A DNA stretch of 64,000 bases from Chromatiales bacterium. Its GTDB lineage: Bacteria; Pseudomonadota; Gammaproteobacteria; Steroidobacterales; GCA-2729495. The notes under the pieces are model-generated. The model ran no database searches, was not told the origin of the DNA, and saw only the letters and a program-made list of their open reading frames with translations. Below are positions 16,419 through 24,991 of the stretch, in pieces (the stretch's first letter is position 1; every line of letters starts with the position of its first letter). The position numbers and the translations under genes are program-made. The stretch is from the NCBI GenBank assembly GCA_018699155.1, contig JABIQA010000109.1:21361-85360 (forward strand), in the 5' to 3' direction.

Positions 16419-17519
16419 ATGCCCCTTGATAATCACATCTTCTCGCCCGAGCAGAGGTTTGAGCCTCAGGATCGTCGTGCCGATTACGACGTAACCAATC
16501 TCGTAAGTTTAGGCTCGGCCGACTCAGTGCGGAGGGAAGTTCGTAAGCTGTTTGAGCAAACCTGGCCAACAGCGAGCTTCGATCAAGTATGGCTCGCCTT
16601 TTACGATTTTGAACGTCTGTTTAACGGCACGATGCCAGGCTTCGAAGGCTGCGACACGGTCTACCATGACATTCAGCACAGTCTCGATATGAGTCTTTGT
16701 ATGGCGCGCCTTCTGGCAGCCCATGATCAACAAGCCGATAAAGAATCAGCACTTGGACCGGAAAAAGCTACGGTTGGAATGATAGTGTCACTGTTTCATG
16801 ACAGTGGCTACCTGCGCTCTAACAAAGATAGTAGTGTCAAAAATGGTGCCGAGTACACGCTGTGGCACATCGCCCGAAGCGCAGAATTCCTGCGCGGCTA
16901 TCTGCCAACTATTGGTATGGCCAGATCACTGAATGTTGCAACCGAACTGGTGCACTTTACCGGCTATGAGAAAGATCTTGATGAGATTGAATTAGATGAT
17001 CCAAAAGATTATTTGCTGGGTCATATGATAGGCACAGCCGACCTCTTGGTACAGATGGCAGATCGTTGTTATCTGGAGAAGTGTCGTGACCGCCTTTATC
17101 CGGAGTTCGTGCTGGCTGGCATCGCGATCGCCGATGACCCAAACGGCGCCAAGCGGGTTTACTATCAGTCCGGAGAAGACCTGCTGCGACAAACGCCCGA
17201 CTTCTACCGCAACATTGTCTTAAACCGGCTTAATGATGCGTTCGGCAGAGTCTATGAACAACTCGGAACCCTGTATAACGGGTCCAATCCATACATGGAA
17301 TGCATCGAACGAAACATTGTTCATCTTGAAAAAATTATTGCGTCAGGGGAATGGCTAAAACTACGACGTACTGCACCATGCTTTACCTCCCTCGAGGAGC
17401 CGTTGGCCACCAGCAACTCTTTGGTTAACAGGTATCTGCAGGATCTAAGACGCTCCGGCAAGGAATTACTGCTAAACCCGGTCGGCAGCGCGAGTCAGCC
17501 GGCAATTGGCCTCGGCTGA
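16419..17519 (+). CDS. HD-domain phosphohydrolase, cyclic-nucleotide PDE-like
   Basis: The middle of this ~366-residue protein holds an HD-type metal site: TVYHDIQHSLDMSLCMA, then SLFHDSGYLR, and a later HFTGYEKDL and GTADLLVQMADR. The YHDxxHSxD arrangement resembles class I phosphodiesterases and other HD hydrolases, so hydrolysis of a phosphodiester or nucleotide is likely; the substrate is unknown. No signal peptide or membrane segment is seen. A TTG at 16404 would add five residues; I chose the ATG at 16419, though its TAGGG at 16398 is rather distant. It follows xthA by about 75 bp. Confidence 0.65.
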   Translation: MPLDNHIFSPEQRFEPQDRRADYDVTNLVSLGSADSVRREVRKLFEQTWPTASFDQVWLAFYDFERLFNGTMPGFEGCDTVYHDIQHSLDMSLCMARLLAAHDQQADKESALGPEKATVGMIVSLFHDSGYLRSNKDSSVKNGAEYTLWHIARSAEFLRGYLPTIGMARSLNVATELVHFTGYEKDLDEIELDDPKDYLLGHMIGTADLLVQMADRCYLEKCRDRLYPEFVLAGIAIADDPNGAKRVYYQSGEDLLRQTPDFYRNIVLNRLNDAFGRVYEQLGTLYNGSNPYMECIERNIVHLEKIIASGEWLKLRRTAPCFTSLEEPLATSNSLVNRYLQDLRRSGKELLLNPVGSASQPAIGLG

Positions 17520-17537
17520 AACTCGCCAATTCGGCCC

Positions 17538-17723
17538 CTAAACATCCTCATAGAACCGCCGTTTCAGGTCTGTTTCGCTCTGTCTTAGGTTCGTGCGTTC
17601 AGTTCTATGGGTGTTAAATGTTGCCCGGGGCCTATCTTGAACCGGCACGATGAATCCATCGCGGGGTTTTAAACCCGTAAGCTCATGCTCTATCCAAGCA
17701 TCAATAGAATTATCTGGCGTCAC
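17538..17723 (-). CDS. Small hypothetical protein, doubtful
   Basis: A 61-codon frame with a GTG start and a TAG end, rich in charged residues (LKPRDGFIVPVQDRPRATFN). No family recognised and no convincing ribosome-binding site; an in-frame stop lies just upstream of the GTG. It fills most of a 333-bp gap. It could be a short real gene, a remnant or chance. Confidence 0.25.
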   Translation of the reverse strand: MTPDNSIDAWIEHELTGLKPRDGFIVPVQDRPRATFNTHRTERTNLRQSETDLKRRFYEDV

Positions 17724-17819
17724 TTCGCCGCTTCAGCACTTTTTCTCTGTTGCTGAGGATTGGAATATCATCTCGAAAAGTGAACTCGCTGGAATAAATA
17801 AGCGGCAAAAATCGGCATA

Positions 17820-17845
17820 AAAAACCCCGCTCTTGGCGGGGTTTG
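17820..17845 (-). terminator. Terminator of the SHOCT lipoprotein gene
   Basis: AAACCCCGC (17821-17829) and GCGGGGTTT (17835-17843) form a strong stem followed on the minus strand by a T-run. It lies 10 bp after the lipoprotein gene stop. Confidence 0.9.
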
Positions 17846-17852
17846 ACTAAAT

Positions 17853-18377
17853 TTACAGTGAATCAAGAATCCTTGATTTCTGCTCTTGGTATTCCTGTTT
17901 ATCAATCAGCTTTTTTTCATATAGAGAGTCCAGCCGGATAAGCCTTTGCTCTACTGTGTTCTCAGAATCTGAGTTGTTACTGGCAGTTGATACGGTATTT
18001 TGTGGCGCCTCTTTTAAAAATGCGCTATTTATAGCTATAGCCCGGGCTTCTTGTTCGAGCTTTTCAACACCCGCCTTAATCTGCTTATCCTGAAATGATG
18101 CCAACATGGCTTGTGATTTAGCCAGCACAAGCATGTTGTCTTTGACAACATCCATCTCAGAGCTACAGCCAGAGATAACCCCCTCGGCCAAAATGGTGGG
18201 AGTGTCTGCTGACGGAGCATACTTCGTGGCGTACGCTTGTGCGCAACTCAGATACTTCTCTGAACTGGCATCAATTTTAGCTTGAAGTGCAGGCGCCTTC
18301 TTCTCCGCATTAATCTGTGAGCAGGCACCGATAAAGAGCGCAACTGCAATCATGGCAACTATTTTAAATCTATTCAT
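17853..18377 (-). CDS. Lipoprotein with C-terminal SHOCT-like domain
   Basis: Begins MNRFKIVAMIAVALFIGAC, a type II signal peptide with lipobox FIGAC, so the mature protein is lipid-anchored. The middle ~100 residues are helical and carry two cysteines (SCAQAYA, SGCSSEM). The last ~30 residues (RLDSLYEKKLIDKQEYQEQK) look like a SHOCT motif, a short C-terminal element associated with oligomerisation in many unrelated proteins. A longer start at 18425 is possible but would put 16 residues before the signal peptide. It is single-gene, ended by the terminator at 17820. Function unknown. Confidence 0.7.
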   Translation of the reverse strand: MNRFKIVAMIAVALFIGACSQINAEKKAPALQAKIDASSEKYLSCAQAYATKYAPSADTPTILAEGVISGCSSEMDVVKDNMLVLAKSQAMLASFQDKQIKAGVEKLEQEARAIAINSAFLKEAPQNTVSTASNNSDSENTVEQRLIRLDSLYEKKLIDKQEYQEQKSRILDSL

Positions 18378-18473
18378 CAAATCTATTCCTCTATATTGAT
18401 TACTGCAGTGGCAATGCTGGGGCATTCTATGCCTTAAACAGGCACAGCAACCTAAGCCGTTTTTCTAAACACT

Positions 18474-18830
18474 TCAGGCCTGCTGTTTTTGCAGCAGTTC
18501 ACTGGTACCGGCCACAAAACCGACCGTGTCTTTCTCGGCAATATCGCAGCTAGACAGCTCATCCCAGCCACCGCTCGATATAGCCACATGATGCAAAAGC
18601 TTGCCCGCCTTGCCATCCCATATCAGTTGATAGTTTTTACCAGCATTAGACATGCGCACCAGCCAGCTTCCATAGTTGCCATGGGCTGCCAGAAACCCAT
18701 CAACAGCATAACCGGCAGCCTCACACACAGCACCCAGTTCAGCAGCTAAGGCTTCATCTTTCTCAGGATTCGGCGCCGGCGTTTTTTGGCCCGGCTGCTT
18801 CCCAATCCACATAATCGGCTTTTCTGACAT
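18474..18830 (-). CDS. Conserved-looking hypothetical protein, 118 aa
   Basis: Soluble, acidic protein starting MSEKPIMWIGKQPGQK. It has aromatic patches (GNYGSWLVRMSNAGKNYQLIW) and two central/late cysteines, and no membrane segment. The start has no strong upstream site but the reading frame is compact and intact. I do not recognise the family. It is divergent from the serine hydrolase gene. Confidence 0.55.
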   Translation of the reverse strand: MSEKPIMWIGKQPGQKTPAPNPEKDEALAAELGAVCEAAGYAVDGFLAAHGNYGSWLVRMSNAGKNYQLIWDGKAGKLLHHVAISSGGWDELSSCDIAEKDTVGFVAGTSELLQKQQA

Positions 18831-18944
18831 GCTATATCCTCAAAAATGGTTGCTCATTGTAAAGACTGCAGCGAAGAATTGCGCGTGGACAAAAAATTAA
18901 AACCGTTTTGACTTTGATGCGCAGCGGTTAATATTGGAAGTAAC

Positions 18945-19700
18945 ATGCAAAAGCCCGCAAAAAAAGCCCTGCTGCTCATTGTCGCATTACTGGTAAGCGC
19001 GCCTCTTATCATGGAGGCGTATACCCGCTGGTCGCCCGCATTTTCCGCGGACATGCCCGCTCCGAAGTCGTCAACGAAACACCTCATATTGCTGTTTCAT
19101 GGTTCCGGTGGCAAAGACAACCCCGCCATTCTGCAACTGGAGCAGGCGCTCAGCGAAAAACTCACTGCGAACGACTCAGAGGTCATCCGCTATGTTTGGT
19201 CCCCCTGGTCAGACGGGCGTTTAAGAGCTTCAACGAATGGTTTGTATCTTGGAGAGAAAATCGGTGCTCATCTGGCCAACCAGGATATTCGTGAACTGCA
19301 TCTGATCGGGCACAGTGCCGGCGCATGGCTGCCCGACGCAGTGTGTGCCAGCCTGCGTAAATACAATAGCGAGCCGGTGAAGGTACGCATGACATTTCTT
19401 GACCCTATTGGCATCAAGGGCTTTCTCGACTTCGATTGGGGAAGCCAAAATTTTGGCGGCTGTGCCGATTTCGCTGAAGCCATTATAAATACTAACGACA
19501 ACGTTCCCGGCACTAATGAGCCGCTGCAGCGGGCATTTAATATTGATGTTACAGAGCTGCCACACGACATGAGCGGTCACGAGTGGCCCGTTTGGTACTA
19601 CACCCAAACACTGAATGGGATGAGCTTATCAATGGATGCCAACCATTTCACCATGCCCCGGGGAGCTGTCGCAAAAGACGTTACTACCAGCGCAGACTAA
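18945..19700 (+). CDS. Exported alpha/beta-hydrolase (lipase-like)
   Basis: A basic start and a hydrophobic stretch (KALLLIVALLVSAPLIM) act as a signal peptide or anchor. The body is an alpha/beta-hydrolase: the strand LILLFHGSGG provides the oxyanion region and LHLIGHSAGAWL contains the nucleophile elbow GHSAG (Ser near residue 125); a candidate acid is in MTFLDPIG and a candidate histidine in LPHDMSGHEWPV. Likely a periplasmic or membrane-anchored esterase or lipase. Substrate unknown. Confidence 0.65.
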   Translation: MQKPAKKALLLIVALLVSAPLIMEAYTRWSPAFSADMPAPKSSTKHLILLFHGSGGKDNPAILQLEQALSEKLTANDSEVIRYVWSPWSDGRLRASTNGLYLGEKIGAHLANQDIRELHLIGHSAGAWLPDAVCASLRKYNSEPVKVRMTFLDPIGIKGFLDFDWGSQNFGGCADFAEAIINTNDNVPGTNEPLQRAFNIDVTELPHDMSGHEWPVWYYTQTLNGMSLSMDANHFTMPRGAVAKDVTTSAD

Positions 19701-19722
19701 AACCAGCTGCTGACCAATGGTC

Positions 19723-20163
19723 TTAACGGGCGGGCACAACCATTACCGGAATATGGGTCTTGCGCAGCACACCTTCACTCACGCTCCCCAGCAACACCCG
19801 TGACACCAGCCCCTTACTGTGAGCGCCGATAACAATGAGATCTGCATCCAGTCTTTTGCTTTCTGACACAATCTTTTCAACGTAAGGGCCCTGCACAAGA
19901 ATTGCATCGCAATCGAGGCCACTATCACGAAGTTTTTCCGCCATGGCCTGCAACTGCCGATGCTGATCACGAAAACTGTTTGCGACTGCATCCCTTGTAG
20001 TTTGAGGGCCCGCATCATAGCCAACAAAATCCGGATCCGGGTCGGCTACATGCAGCAGCTGTAGTTTAGCCGAAAAGGCCGCAGCGATAGATGTTGCCTT
20101 GGCGACAACATCATCGCTGAGATCAGAGAAATCAACGGTAACAAGAATATTTTTCACTGGCAT
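19723..20163 (-). CDS. Universal stress protein (UspA family)
   Basis: Single Usp domain of 146 residues. It starts VKNILVTVDFSDLSDDVV and ends with the ATP-binding-type motif IVIGAHSKGLVSRVLLGSVSE (G-2x-G-9x-G-S/T pattern) and HIPVMVVP. Family members respond to stress and often bind ATP; the exact role is not predictable. It is convergent with the hydrolase gene, 22 bp apart. Confidence 0.88.
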   Translation of the reverse strand: MPVKNILVTVDFSDLSDDVVAKATSIAAAFSAKLQLLHVADPDPDFVGYDAGPQTTRDAVANSFRDQHRQLQAMAEKLRDSGLDCDAILVQGPYVEKIVSESKRLDADLIVIGAHSKGLVSRVLLGSVSEGVLRKTHIPVMVVPAR

Positions 20164-20660
20164 CCAGCTCCTTAAACAATATCGTTTTATAGCATATTAC
20201 TGCGGCTAAAATACTGCACCTGACTGAACTCATTACCGATTCGGTCACACAAGCTTCTGGTGCTTCTGCCCTATGATTACCGGGGTTGCTGATCCATCAA
20301 AGTGTTCGTAGGCTGAGAAATCTCGCATAACCCTAAGAACACAGCCTCATCAGCACGTTAAAAGGCTATCCAATACCAATTGGTGACCTGAAGTCACTGA
20401 CCGCTGCATGAGTTTGCCATTCTGCTGCTAAGCGCGGTCAACCTCTTCCCTGCCCTACTGGTGGTGGTATCCTGCGGCAGCAATAAAAAGCCAGCCTCAA
20501 TAAAAGGCTCATTCACTTCGTCGGCTTCAGTCCTGCTAATAGCAGATGCCACAATCAACCACTGCACGTTTTTGGCGTAACTCAAACACCACTCTGAACC
20601 GCTGCTCTCATATACTATGGAAACTCCGCCGCCTGCATAGGGGGCCATGCCGGAATATCT
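20164..20660. other. 497-bp stretch without a recognisable gene
   Basis: Lies between the divergent usp and antiporter genes. The only frame of note is an 84-codon minus-strand ORF (20394-20648) with no recognisable domain or ribosome-binding site. Promoters for both flanking genes must lie here, but none stands out. Confidence 0.5.
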
Positions 20661-22262
20661 ATGAGCCTTGCATTAATACTGGTTGCGTTTGTTGCTGCAT
20701 TTTTTGCCGGCCAAATCCGATTGCCACCGATGGTGGGTTTTCTGGCTGCGGGCTTCATCATGGTTTACTTCGGGGTCGAAGCCGGTGATGGTATTCAGCA
20801 AATCGCAAACCTCGGTATTACCTTGCTGCTGTTCACTATTGGGCTGAAGCTCGATATCCGTGACCTCATTAGGCCGGAAGCCTTCGGTGTAACGCTGATT
20901 CATATGGGCGTCACAACCGTGCTGTTCGGTTTGATTATGCTGGCTGCAGGGGCAATCAAACTCTCCCTGTTTGCCACACTTAACTGGCAAACAGCATTGT
21001 TATTGGCTTTTGCGCTGTCTTTTTCCAGCACGGTGTTTGCGGTCACCGTGTTGGAAGGTCGTGGCGAAATGGGCGCCTTACATGGCCGCACAGCCATCGC
21101 AATGCTCATTTTTCAGGACATTGCAGCGGTTGTCTTTATTGCCAGCACGAGCGAGAGCCTGCCAAGCATTTGGGCCCTGTTGTTATTTGGTCTGCCGCTG
21201 CTCAGGCCGGTTATTTCCTCAATCTTAGAGAAATCTGGCTATGGCGAACTCCAGGTGCTGCTGGGTTTCTGCCTAGCGCTGGCCGGCTACGAATTGTTCG
21301 CTGCAGTCAATCTGAAGGGTGACCTCGGCGCTCTCGCAGTGGGGCTAATGCTTGCTGGCACCCCAAAAGCTAGCGACCTGGCGAAATCGCTGCTGGGTTT
21401 TAAAGAAATTTTTTTGGTGTTCTTTTTTCTTAGTATCGGGCTGTCTGGCTTACCTACGGTTGAAGCCGTGCTGATTGCGCTTGCGCTGATTGCATTATTA
21501 CCTCTAAAAACCGGCTTGTACTTCCTGTTACTTACACGCTTTCATCTGCGCGCAAGAACCTCGACGCTGACTAGCCTCACGCTAACTAACTACAGTGAGT
21601 TTGGTTTGATCGCGGGCAGTGCTGCATTTGCCAGCGGCTGGTTAAGTGGTGAATGGCTTGTCATACTGGCGATTACAGTGGCTATTTCATTCACTGTCTC
21701 TGCTCCGATCAATGTGCACGCGCATCATCTGTTCGATCGCTATGCCGGCAAATTGAGAAAACTCGAAACCATCACGGTGCTGCCCTATGACCAACCGATT
21801 GAACCTGGCAATGCAGAGATCATAGTGTTTGGCATGGGTCGTCTTGGCACTGCTGCATACCAAACGCTGGAGGCGCAATACGGCAAGGTTGTTCTGGGCG
21901 TAGACCGGAGCCCAGACACGGTGACCAGACAAGTGGCGGAGGGGCGCAACGTCATACATGGCGACCCGTCTGACATAGACTTCTGGGAGCGCACCCGGGG
22001 ACCCTACAATCTCAGGGTGGCTGTGCTCGCCATGCCCGGGCATGGCGCCATACTCACGGCAATTGATGAAATCCGCTCCCGAGACTTTGGCTGCAGCATT
22101 GCAGCGGTGGCATCCAAGCATGACCAGCTTATAGAACTTGAAGAAGCCGGGGCGTCAGCCTCATATAACTTCTATGCGGAAGCCGGTGTGGGTCTTGCGC
22201 GCCATGTGATCAACAAACTTGAGCAGAATGAAGCCTCTGCATCTAATATCCGAGAGAGCTAA
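20661..22262 (+). CDS. Monovalent cation:proton antiporter (CPA2/KefB-like) with TrkA-N domain
   Basis: The first ~380 residues are a Na+/H+-exchanger-type membrane domain with about 12 hydrophobic segments, including the LPPMVGFLAAGFIM entry helix, GITLLLFTIGLKLD, and ALSFSSTVFAVTVLEGRGE. The C-terminal part is a Rossmann TrkA-N/RCK domain (IIVFGMGRLGTAAYQTL, then VLGVDRS and HGDPSDIDFW) that would bind NAD(H) or another nucleotide and gate transport. This layout resembles YbaL/KefB/KefC, which move K+ against H+. The ion is inferred from the family. Only 5 bp separate it from the next gene. Confidence 0.88.
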   Translation: MSLALILVAFVAAFFAGQIRLPPMVGFLAAGFIMVYFGVEAGDGIQQIANLGITLLLFTIGLKLDIRDLIRPEAFGVTLIHMGVTTVLFGLIMLAAGAIKLSLFATLNWQTALLLAFALSFSSTVFAVTVLEGRGEMGALHGRTAIAMLIFQDIAAVVFIASTSESLPSIWALLLFGLPLLRPVISSILEKSGYGELQVLLGFCLALAGYELFAAVNLKGDLGALAVGLMLAGTPKASDLAKSLLGFKEIFLVFFFLSIGLSGLPTVEAVLIALALIALLPLKTGLYFLLLTRFHLRARTSTLTSLTLTNYSEFGLIAGSAAFASGWLSGEWLVILAITVAISFTVSAPINVHAHHLFDRYAGKLRKLETITVLPYDQPIEPGNAEIIVFGMGRLGTAAYQTLEAQYGKVVLGVDRSPDTVTRQVAEGRNVIHGDPSDIDFWERTRGPYNLRVAVLAMPGHGAILTAIDEIRSRDFGCSIAAVASKHDQLIELEEAGASASYNFYAEAGVGLARHVINKLEQNEASASNIRES

Positions 22263-22267
22263 AACAC

Positions 22268-23278
22268 ATGGAAATCGATATCGTTCTGGACTCCCACCTA
22301 AAGTCCTCAGAATTTAAAGAACTCGGACTCTTAGCCGAACAGTACGGCATCAACACCGTTTGGAATGCCAGCTATCTCGACGGTCGCGACCCCTTCAGCA
22401 ACATGGCCGAGCTGGCTATGGCATCGAGTCGTATCAAGCTGGCACCTATGGCACTCAACGGCTATGAGATGCATCCGTTTCGCATCGCCATGGCATTGCT
22501 CACCCTTGGCGATCTGTGTCAGGGCCGAGTAGAAACAATGATCGGCGGCGGCGGTGAAGTGGTCATGTCCCTGGGTATCGAATTTGAAAAACGGGTGCGC
22601 TATGTCAGGGAGACGCTGGAGATTGTGAAGGGCTGCACGTCCCAGCGCCCCTTCAGTTACAGCGGCGAATTGTTCAGCATTAAGCACTACGACCCACAGT
22701 GGATTAAAGAAGCACCACCGTTTGTTTACGCCGGTGCAAACAAACCGCAAATGCTGCGCATGGCCGCCAAACATGCAGATGGCGTGTTTATGAGCGACCT
22801 GTCCATCACTCTGGCAAGCAATGCCATTGACACTGTGTTCTCACGAATGGATGAGCTCGGTCGCCCCAAAAATGACATGCGCTTTAACAACTTTATGGCC
22901 TGGTATGTGTACGATAACCTTGCCGAGGCCCGACATGAAGCGCGCAGATGGATTGGCTTCCGCGCCTTGTTCCGCGAATACATGATGCGCGAGTTTATGA
23001 CCGAGGAAGAGTTCGCCATCATCATGTCGCGCATACCGCAAATCTACGCGATGGCGCCAAAGAATGAGTCTTCGGTAGAGGGCGTGCCTGACGAGCTGCT
23101 TGATCTGTGTGTCGATAAACTGACGCTAACCAGCACGCCCGATAATCTCGATGGGATTATTGAACACCTGCTTGAGTTCAAGGCCGCGGGTGTAACCCAC
23201 ACTTGCCTTGAGCTAAAAAAGCATCAGGCACAAAGCATTAAGATACTAGGCGAAACAATCTTGCCAGCGTTGCGCTAA
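22268..23278 (+). CDS. LLM-class flavin-dependent oxidoreductase
   Basis: A luciferase-like TIM-barrel of 336 residues: GLLAEQYGINTVWNASYLDGRDPF near the start, SRIKLAPMALN, the MIGGGGEVVMSLGIEFEKRVRYV cofactor region and PFVYAGANKPQMLRMAAKHADGVFMS. This is close to F420- or FMN-dependent reductases of the LLM superfamily such as methylene-H4MPT reductase-like proteins. Cofactor and substrate are not determinable. It follows the antiporter by 5 bp and is almost surely cotranscribed, an unusual pairing. Confidence 0.8.
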   Translation: MEIDIVLDSHLKSSEFKELGLLAEQYGINTVWNASYLDGRDPFSNMAELAMASSRIKLAPMALNGYEMHPFRIAMALLTLGDLCQGRVETMIGGGGEVVMSLGIEFEKRVRYVRETLEIVKGCTSQRPFSYSGELFSIKHYDPQWIKEAPPFVYAGANKPQMLRMAAKHADGVFMSDLSITLASNAIDTVFSRMDELGRPKNDMRFNNFMAWYVYDNLAEARHEARRWIGFRALFREYMMREFMTEEEFAIIMSRIPQIYAMAPKNESSVEGVPDELLDLCVDKLTLTSTPDNLDGIIEHLLEFKAAGVTHTCLELKKHQAQSIKILGETILPALR

Positions 23279-23337
23279 CCAGGCCTATTGACCAAACGGG
23301 GGTGCCTGCAGCAAATCGCCATCATAAGTGCGTCTCA

Positions 23338-24054
23338 TCAGACGCTATTGTGGGAAACACGCCTTATATACATCTGCAGAAAGGCAGCCGCGGCCAGACC
23401 GGATGCGCCGAAAAGCATGCACATTACGACAATCTGATAACGTGCCGCGATAAGTGGCGAGACTCCGGACAGTATCTGCCCTGTCATCATTCCGGGTAAT
23501 GTCACCAGGCCTACCGCAAATAACGAATTGGTTACCGGAATTAACGCTGCCAGCAGTGCGCGGTTTCGAGCCACACGCAGCCCCACGCCCGCCAGCAGTT
23601 CCGATTCCATTCGCTCTGCCGCCAAACTAACCGCGTTCATGCTCGCGGATAGAACCATGCCGCCAAGAGGTAGAAGCAGCTGCGGGTCATACCACGGTGA
23701 TGCCTGCAAAACGAACTGCGTGATTAACGTTAGGATCATCAGGGACGTAACGCCTATCGACAACACCGCAGGTCCCATCAGGGCTTTTCGATGATGATTA
23801 ATAGTGCGCAACGCTATCCAGCATGCCGCCAGCAACATGACTAACAGCACGCTGCTCACCACCACAGCACTGTTACTCGCGAAGACATAAGTCAGCACGT
23901 AGCCCACCAGCAAAAGCTGAAGCAGCATCCGGAGCAAAGCGTAGGCCGATGTTCCCGCGGCACAACTCCAGCGCCACAGGACAATCAGCACCAGCAGAGC
24001 CGGAATAAAGGCCATAGCCAAGGGCAATGCATCAATATGGGCTATCTCGGTCAA
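23338..24054 (-). CDS. FetB/YbbM-like ABC transporter permease (UPF0014)
   Basis: A 238-residue membrane protein with about six to seven hydrophobic segments. The family signature is clear: LPLGGMVLSASMNAVSLAAERM and GLVTLPGMMTGQILSGVSPLIAARYQIVVMCM. E. coli FetB works with the ATPase FetA and is linked to iron export and oxidative-stress resistance. No FetA-type ATPase gene is adjacent here, so the partner must be elsewhere or absent. It is convergent with the LLM gene. Confidence 0.85.
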   Translation of the reverse strand: MTEIAHIDALPLAMAFIPALLVLIVLWRWSCAAGTSAYALLRMLLQLLLVGYVLTYVFASNSAVVVSSVLLVMLLAACWIALRTINHHRKALMGPAVLSIGVTSLMILTLITQFVLQASPWYDPQLLLPLGGMVLSASMNAVSLAAERMESELLAGVGLRVARNRALLAALIPVTNSLFAVGLVTLPGMMTGQILSGVSPLIAARYQIVVMCMLFGASGLAAAAFLQMYIRRVSHNSV

Positions 24055-24343
24055 AACCGACTCCTGAGGTAAATCACAGTGTTAATTTATCTCTGCAGTG
24101 ATGGCAAAGGATTGACCCCCGAACCCGATGCAGCGTGTTCAGTTGAGAACTACCCAAAAAGCACCGAAAAAGGCTCGACTATGCTGCTCGGGCGGGCTAT
24201 CCTGCGCAGCGCAGTTAGACCATGACACTGACCGTTCAAACCCATGAATAACAAGAGATATTCCTCGCCAAGCAGAAACGACTCTGCTGCCGCGAAGGGA
24301 TGCGAAGGTATCATGCCCTCGATGACAACCGGTAGTTGAAAAT

Positions 24344-24976
24344 ATGAATAAATTTGCACTGACCCTCTGCTCATTTTGGTTGCTAACCACAACAAGCGGC
24401 TTTGCTGCCGATGCCGATACCACACCCCCTAAAGAAAAATGGCCATCGCGAGCATCTACCGAAGACCTCGACTGGAGCCTCACAGGCTATGTAGCATGGA
24501 TCTCAGAAGAACAATTGGGCGATATGCTCATCGGTGCAGCCAGCCTCGAAAATGACAAACTCTACGCTCTGGCGCTGAACAAACGCCTGTATCGCTGGAA
24601 CAGCGGCTGGGATTTTGAAGTTGAAGGCCAGGTCGGAAAACACGCGGGGCCAAAACAACGGCATTGGGAGTTTAACGGTTTAGGTGCTTTTCGCTGGAAC
24701 CGTTTCTATTGGGACCGCTACCTCAACACGAGTTTTGCAGTGGGACTTGGCATATCCTACGCCACCGAAGAAGGTCAATTTGAGATCGATGCTCACGGCG
24801 ACACATCCAAAACTCTGGCCTACATTTTGGTAGACATGGACTTTTCTTTGCCGCAGTACCCGAATTGGGCATTGGACATACGTATTCATCATCGCTCATC
24901 GGCTTATGGCCTCTTCAATGACAACATCGAAGGCGCATCAAATGCGCTGGGTGTAGGCTTGAAGTATCGCTGGTAG
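24344..24976 (+). CDS. Outer-membrane beta-barrel protein, PagL-like
   Basis: Signal peptide MNKFALTLCSFWLLTTTSGFAAD with AXA-type cleavage. The mature chain alternates polar and aromatic residues and ends in GLKYRW, a terminal aromatic typical of outer-membrane barrels. The C-terminal strand IRIHHRSSAYGLFNDNIEG carries an H-x-S with a glutamate 13 residues later, resembling the His-Ser-Glu site of lipid A 3-O-deacylase PagL (spacing 14 there). Lipid A deacylation is therefore a hypothesis; it may be an inactive relative. A 289-bp gap with nothing recognisable precedes it. Confidence 0.5.
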   Translation: MNKFALTLCSFWLLTTTSGFAADADTTPPKEKWPSRASTEDLDWSLTGYVAWISEEQLGDMLIGAASLENDKLYALALNKRLYRWNSGWDFEVEGQVGKHAGPKQRHWEFNGLGAFRWNRFYWDRYLNTSFAVGLGISYATEEGQFEIDAHGDTSKTLAYILVDMDFSLPQYPNWALDIRIHHRSSAYGLFNDNIEGASNALGVGLKYRW

Positions 24977-24991
24977 TCCGTCCTGCAAAGC

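Noticed and set aside
20394..20648. 84-codon minus-strand frame in the usp-antiporter gap
   Set aside because: No domain, no ribosome-binding site, and it overlaps the promoter region of the antiporter gene; kept only as a note on the gap.
24139..24483. 114-codon minus-strand frame before and over the PagL-like gene
   Set aside because: Overlaps the signal peptide of a better-supported gene and has no recognisable content.
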